The notes below the pieces were generated by a model. That model was given only the letters and a program-made list of their open reading frames with translations, ran no database searches and was not told the origin of the DNA. From the NCBI GenBank assembly GCA_947175225.1, contig CAMWLX010000083.1, forward strand, positions 1 to 10,598: a stretch of DNA of 10,598 bases, written 5' to 3'. Shown here piece by piece: positions 7,074 through 10,598 of this stretch. The stretch is from an uncultured Porphyromonadaceae bacterium. Lineage in GTDB: Bacteria; Bacteroidota; Bacteroidia; Bacteroidales; Muribaculaceae. Made by a program: the position numbers and the translations under genes. Positions within the stretch are counted from its first letter, which is position 1. The number at the start of each line of letters is the position of its first letter.

Positions 7074-9083
7074 TTATCGTTTTGAGTCGAGGAGGTCTTT
7101 GGAGGGGTTGGTGTAGTTATCGATGCCGAGGTCTACCGGTATCATTTCTTCGAGGGTGTGCATGGAGAGCTTATTGGGCTTTAAGTTGGCTTTGCTGCCG
7201 AAATATTCAAGACACCCGTCGCGCCACCAGATGGCATCCTTGTGTTGAGTCAAAAGACGGTTTGCAATATCTGTGTAGATATCTGGGTCTGTGCATCCTT
7301 CAAGATTTTGCCATGTCTCACGCATTTCTTCCACTCCGTCTACTCCGGCATCGTAATGGCGGTTGAGTGCTTCCCATACCGTCTCTCCTGAAGGAAGACG
7401 ATAGTCCCAATCGAGATGATGAAACCAAAGCAGGTATTTTTCCGGGCAAGTGGCAGGATTTTCGAGAGCTTCCTTAAAGGGAGAGGGATATTGGGCAGTG
7501 GCTCCGCTTCCAGTAGCTTCAGTACGGTCGAAGCCTATTCCTTTGCTGTCGGCTTTATGATAATAGCTTGGCAACCAATCTGCTCTTGCGCCCGGAATCT
7601 GACACCAGGGTTGTGGACCGTAATGGTGTCCCCATGCGAATTGATGATGAAGGCCAATCGGCATCATATAATCGACAACATGCTCTCTGCTTTCACACAT
7701 CATTTTAGTGAATTCCGGCATTTGTTTTTCATCGAGGTTTATCCATGGAGTGATGTCGGCCCACTCCTTAATGATTTCTTCAGATTTTAGATCAGGATTC
7801 CACGCGAGACGCCCGAAGGCATACCAATTTGCCTGGGCGAGAGGATGACCGGTGAAATTTTGGTCATCTCCGATATTTGCCACTCCTGCAATTCCCTTGA
7901 CATTTGTCTGAGGTGCTTCCTCAAAAAATTCTTCCCACATTGGAGCAAGATAAGCAAGATGGTTTGCATGGCCGAGATATTCCTGTGTGATCTGGAGTTC
8001 TGCGATCAATGGTGTTTTGGTCATGCCTGCAAAAAGAGGGCTGTATGGCTCGCGTGGTTGGAAATCAACAGGACCGTTTTTAACTTGAACGAGAACATTG
8101 CTGTCAAATTTTCCATCAAGAGGATTAAACTCGGCATAAGCTTGTTTTGCTCTGTCAGGGTCAGAAGGGGAGTAGACGAAAGCACGCCACATCACTATCC
8201 CATCATAAGGTTTCAGAGCTTTTGCAAGCATATTTGCGCCGTCTGCATGAGAGCGTCCGAAATCGCATGGACCCGGTTGCCCTTCACTATTGGCTTTGAC
8301 AAGGAAGCCACCAAAGTCTGGAATCAAGGAATAAATTTCCTTGGCTTTATCTTTCCACCAATTTGCAACATCCTTATTAAGGGGATCAGCAGTGTCAAGG
8401 CCTCCAATCACGCTTGGAGAAGCAAAATTGACCGACAGATAGACTTTTATGCCGTATGGACGCAGAATATTAGCGATCTCAGCTACCCTTTCGAGAATAT
8501 CTTTTGTAAGCATATTTGGAGAGGCATTGACATTGTTGAGGACTGTGCCGTTAATGCCAGCCATAGCATTAGCAAGGGCATATTCCTCATATAGAGCTAT
8601 CTGATCTTCAGTCATTGGGGAATCCCAATTCCAAATGCTTTTGCCGGCATATCCTCTTTCGATAGTGCCGTCAAGATTGTCCCAGTGGTTTAAGATTCGG
8701 ATTTGGTTGCGAGGGTAATCGGTATGGTTTTTGCAATTATTGGGGCGATATAGTGATAGAGAACCATAAAGAAGACCTTCTCCGGAGGGAGAAATCACAG
8801 TAACAGTTCTTTCAATGCTGTCAACTTTTATGGTATACCCATCATTTGGAATACCTTTTACCTTCTTTTCTTCCAATTTTATTGTCTTGAAATAATCATC
8901 AGGTGAATGCTTGGCAAGAATTTCAGATGCTTTAATTGCATTCTGGTTCTTTCCTTTATATTCTACATATATTCCTGAATCGGCTTTTGGAAGCCAAAGA
9001 TTGGAGTCGCCGCGATGAGCAGAAACGCAAAAGAAAGAAGAAAGAGCGAATGTAAATAAGAGAATAAATCTTAATATAGACAT
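7074..9083 (-). CDS. GH67 alpha-glucuronidase
   Basis: This enzyme releases glucuronic or 4-O-methylglucuronic acid from the non-reducing terminal xylose of short xylo-oligosaccharides, the products that GH10 leaves. From the chosen start the protein has 669 residues, a normal GH67 length. A signal peptide (MSILRFILLFTFALSSFFCVSA) is followed by an N-terminal beta-domain (about 25-120), the catalytic barrel (about 125-470) and an alpha-helical C-terminus. Catalytic residues: acid Glu267 in KANSEGQPGP, and the base pair Asp340 in GPVDFQP and Glu368 in QITQEYLG. Their spacings (73 and 28) equal those I recall for the characterised Cellvibrio japonicus enzyme (E292, D365, E393). The frame is open to an ATG at 9125, but those 14 extra residues (MLRMRPCASTLSMI) would spoil the signal peptide, so ATG 9081-9083 is preferred; ATG 9087-9089 is the alternative. 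Probably periplasmic. First gene of a likely unit with the GH35-like gene. Confidence 0.93.
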   Translation of the reverse strand: MSILRFILLFTFALSSFFCVSAHRGDSNLWLPKADSGIYVEYKGKNQNAIKASEILAKHSPDDYFKTIKLEEKKVKGIPNDGYTIKVDSIERTVTVISPSGEGLLYGSLSLYRPNNCKNHTDYPRNQIRILNHWDNLDGTIERGYAGKSIWNWDSPMTEDQIALYEEYALANAMAGINGTVLNNVNASPNMLTKDILERVAEIANILRPYGIKVYLSVNFASPSVIGGLDTADPLNKDVANWWKDKAKEIYSLIPDFGGFLVKANSEGQPGPCDFGRSHADGANMLAKALKPYDGIVMWRAFVYSPSDPDRAKQAYAEFNPLDGKFDSNVLVQVKNGPVDFQPREPYSPLFAGMTKTPLIAELQITQEYLGHANHLAYLAPMWEEFFEEAPQTNVKGIAGVANIGDDQNFTGHPLAQANWYAFGRLAWNPDLKSEEIIKEWADITPWINLDEKQMPEFTKMMCESREHVVDYMMPIGLHHQFAWGHHYGPQPWCQIPGARADWLPSYYHKADSKGIGFDRTEATGSGATAQYPSPFKEALENPATCPEKYLLWFHHLDWDYRLPSGETVWEALNRHYDAGVDGVEEMRETWQNLEGCTDPDIYTDIANRLLTQHKDAIWWRDGCLEYFGSKANLKPNKLSMHTLEEMIPVDLGIDNYTNPSKDLLDSKR

Positions 9084-9103
9084 GATCATGGATAGTGTAG
9101 ACG

Positions 9104-9119
9104 CGCATGGGCGCATGCG
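9104..9119 (-). promoter_or_regulatory. Small hairpin in the GH67 leader
   Basis: On the minus strand CGCATG and CATGCG pair over a 4-base loop (9104-9119), about 20 bases upstream of the preferred GH67 start. The sequence is GC-rich inside an AT-rich leader and also reads as a direct repeat, GCGCATG twice. It overlaps the codons of the longer possible reading frame. A role in translation control is only a guess. Confidence 0.35.
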
Positions 9120-9194
9120 GAGCATACTTTATTACTAATTTTGGCTCAGTGCAAAGAAAGAGGAGGAATTATTGTTCTTTTATATTTGAAAAAT

Positions 9195-9219
9195 GGGAAG
9201 GCAGGATTTCTGCCTTCCC
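9195..9219 (-). terminator. Intrinsic terminator after xylA
   Basis: Perfect 10-base stem GGGAAGGCAG (9195-9204) / CTGCCTTCCC (9210-9219) with a 5-base loop. On the minus strand it is followed by ATTTTTC, and it lies about 80 bases after the xylA stop. It should end most xylA transcripts before the GH67 gene, so GH67 needs its own promoter or read-through. I found no clear promoter between 9194 and 9083. Confidence 0.85.
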
Positions 9220-9300
9220 AAGCAATATACTTTTATTGATTTGAATTGTATTAAAGATAGAAAAATTCTTAAATGAATTAATTCTCAATTCTCAATTATA

Positions 9301-10598
9301 TCAAGCGTACATATTGATGATAGCTTCGTAGAGCTCTTGCTTGCCTGAAGTCTGAGCAGGCTCGTTGACTTCGCGACCGATTTCAGCAAGCTGTTCGAGA
9401 GTGAGTTTCCCTTCTTCGAATTCTTTGCCCTTGCCGCTGTCGAATGAAGCGTAGCGGTCAGCAAGCATCTTCTTGTAAGGAGACTTCTCAAGCACGTTGG
9501 CAGCACATTCGAGAGCACGAGCCATAGCGTCCATACCTGCGATGTGAGCGATGAAGATATCCTCAAGGTCGGTAGAGTTACGACGAGTCTTAGCGTCGAA
9601 GTTTGTACCGCCATTGCCAAGACCACCATTGCGGATGATCTGCATCATAGCCTGAGTAAGCTCATAGTTGTCGATGGGGAACTGGTCGGTATCCCAGCCA
9701 TTCTGGTAGTCTCCACGGTTAGCGTCGATAGAGCCGAGCATACCGTTGTCGACAGCTACAGCGAGTTCATGCTCGAAAGTGTGGCCGGCGAGAGTAGCGT
9801 GGTTAACTTCGATGTTAACCTTGAAGTCTTTTTCAAGACCATGAGCTTTGAGGAAGCCGATTACAGTCTCAGTGTCAACGTCATACTGATGCTTGCTGGG
9901 CTCCATGGGCTTAGGCTCGATGAGGAATGTACCTGTGAAACCTTTGCTGCGAGCATAGTCGCGAGCCATAGTGAGCATAGTAGCAAGGTGCTCTTTCTCA
10001 CGCTTCTGATCTGTGTTGAGTAGGCTCATGTAGCCTTCGCGACCACCCCAGAATACGTAGTTCTGACCACCGAGCTCAATAGTAGCGTCGATTGCATTCT
10101 TGATCTGAACAGCTGCACGGGCTACAACGTCGAAGTCAGGATTTGTAGCAGCGCCATTCATATAACGGCCATTGCCGAATACGTTTGCAGTTCCCCAGAG
10201 GTTCTTGATGTTTGTGCCCTGCATCTTCTCCTTGATGTAAGCAACAACTTCCTTGAGGTTTGCTTCATATTCTTCAACGGAGTTGCCTTCGTCAACGAGG
10301 TCAACATCGTGGAAGCAGAAATATTCAACGCCAAGTTTCTCCATGATTTCAAAACCTGCGTCAACTTTGTTCTTAGCGCGTTCTACAGCGGTTTCGCCTA
10401 CGTTCCAAGGGAATTTCTTTGTTCCGCCACCGAATTGGTCGCCACCTTCAGCGCAAAGAGTATGCCACCAAGCCATAGCGAACTTGAGCCATTCTTTCAT
10501 TGGTTTGCCGAGGATGAGCTTTTCAGCGTCGTAGTAACGATAGGCGAGGGGATTGTAGCTTGAAGTGCCCTCGAACTTGATTTTCCCTATGCCGGGAA
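9301..10598 (-). CDS. xylA: Xylose isomerase, nearly complete (N-terminus cut by window edge)
   Basis: This enzyme converts D-xylose to D-xylulose in the cytoplasm with divalent metal. The frame runs from the right edge (first visible residues PGIGKIKFEG) to TGA at 9301-9303, giving 431 residues. By comparison with the Bacteroides enzyme, only about seven N-terminal residues are missing from a total near 438. An internal Met at 10498-10500 is not the start, because the conserved NPLAYRYYDAEKLILGKP lies before it in frame. In the visible chain the catalytic pair is His96 and Asp99 (CFHDVD). Metal ligands include Glu227 (IEPKPME), Glu263 and His266 (NIEVNHATLAGHTFEHE) and Asp291 (IDANRGDY), followed by the GGTNFDAKTRR motif. 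This is the longer, class II type of XylA. It is the upstream gene of the minus-strand xylan set and has its own terminator. Codons look more uniform than in neighbours, fitting high expression (impression, not computed). Confidence 0.97.
   Translation of the reverse strand, partial: PGIGKIKFEGTSSYNPLAYRYYDAEKLILGKPMKEWLKFAMAWWHTLCAEGGDQFGGGTKKFPWNVGETAVERAKNKVDAGFEIMEKLGVEYFCFHDVDLVDEGNSVEEYEANLKEVVAYIKEKMQGTNIKNLWGTANVFGNGRYMNGAATNPDFDVVARAAVQIKNAIDATIELGGQNYVFWGGREGYMSLLNTDQKREKEHLATMLTMARDYARSKGFTGTFLIEPKPMEPSKHQYDVDTETVIGFLKAHGLEKDFKVNIEVNHATLAGHTFEHELAVAVDNGMLGSIDANRGDYQNGWDTDQFPIDNYELTQAMMQIIRNGGLGNGGTNFDAKTRRNSTDLEDIFIAHIAGMDAMARALECAANVLEKSPYKKMLADRYASFDSGKGKEFEEGKLTLEQLAEIGREVNEPAQTSGKQELYEAIINMYA

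Noticed and set aside
7845..8594. Plus-strand open frame of about 249 codons
   Set aside because: It lies wholly antisense to the GH67 gene, whose catalytic residues are intact, and its peptide is Cys/Ile/Phe-rich with no domain likeness.
9030..9083. Possible lipoprotein signal in GH67 (Cys in SSFFCVSA)
   Set aside because: The residues before the Cys (SFF) do not match the lipobox L-(A/S)-(G/A)-C, and a standard signal peptidase I site (VSA) follows.
9544..10023. Plus-strand open frame of about 159 codons
   Set aside because: Antisense to highly conserved xylA sequence; shadow frames are expected in strongly codon-biased genes.
1..10598. CRISPR array, tRNA or rRNA genes, insertion sequences, SusC/SusD pair
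   Set aside because: No regularly spaced direct repeats, no tRNA cloverleaf or rRNA-like stretch, no transposase, and no TonB-dependent receptor or SusD-like protein seen on either strand.

Overview
The window looks like a piece of a Bacteroidales chromosome, probably from a gut genus such as Prevotella or a member of the Muribaculaceae. This is judged from protein character and promoter style only. The GH10 xylanase carries two carbohydrate-binding modules inside its catalytic domain and ends in a type IX secretion-like tail. Starts lack a clear Shine-Dalgarno sequence. The best promoters match the Bacteroidetes pattern TTTG-N19-21-TAnnTTTG. Coding DNA is of moderate GC and intergenic DNA is AT-rich.

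Layout. (1) 1-544, minus strand: N-terminal 181 codons of a protein with a type I restriction HsdR-N-like nuclease fold, cut by the window edge. (2) 545-937: AT-rich intergenic DNA with a candidate promoter for that gene and a possible decayed short reading frame. (3) 938-2635, minus strand: a ThDP/FAD-dependent pyruvate:quinone oxidoreductase (PoxB family) lacking the usual C-terminal membrane-binding helix. (4) 2636-2936: divergent spacer with a GC-rich stem-loop and a good Bacteroidetes promoter reading right. (5) 2937-5282, plus strand: secreted GH10 endo-xylanase, followed by a strong bidirectional terminator. (6) 5409-10598, minus strand: xylose isomerase (missing only its first few residues), GH67 alpha-glucuronidase and a GH35-like beta-glycosidase, in that order of transcription. 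An intrinsic terminator lies between xylA and the GH67 gene, and a palindrome lies between the GH67 and GH35 genes.

How the genes fit together. The right two thirds is a small glucuronoxylan-use locus. GH10 cuts the xylan backbone and leaves short aldouronic acids with (methyl)glucuronic acid on the terminal xylose. GH67 removes that uronic acid. The GH35-like enzyme probably removes a further side-chain or terminal sugar. Xylose isomerase turns the released xylose into xylulose. No SusC/SusD pair, hybrid two-component regulator, GH43 or xylulokinase is visible here. The restriction-type gene and the pyruvate oxidase show no functional link to xylan use.

No wholly new system is evident. The best points for a second look are the tail of the PoxB homologue, two related GGGACGC palindromes flanking the GH35-like gene, the stem-loop upstream of the xylanase promoter, and the start choice and leader hairpin of GH67.
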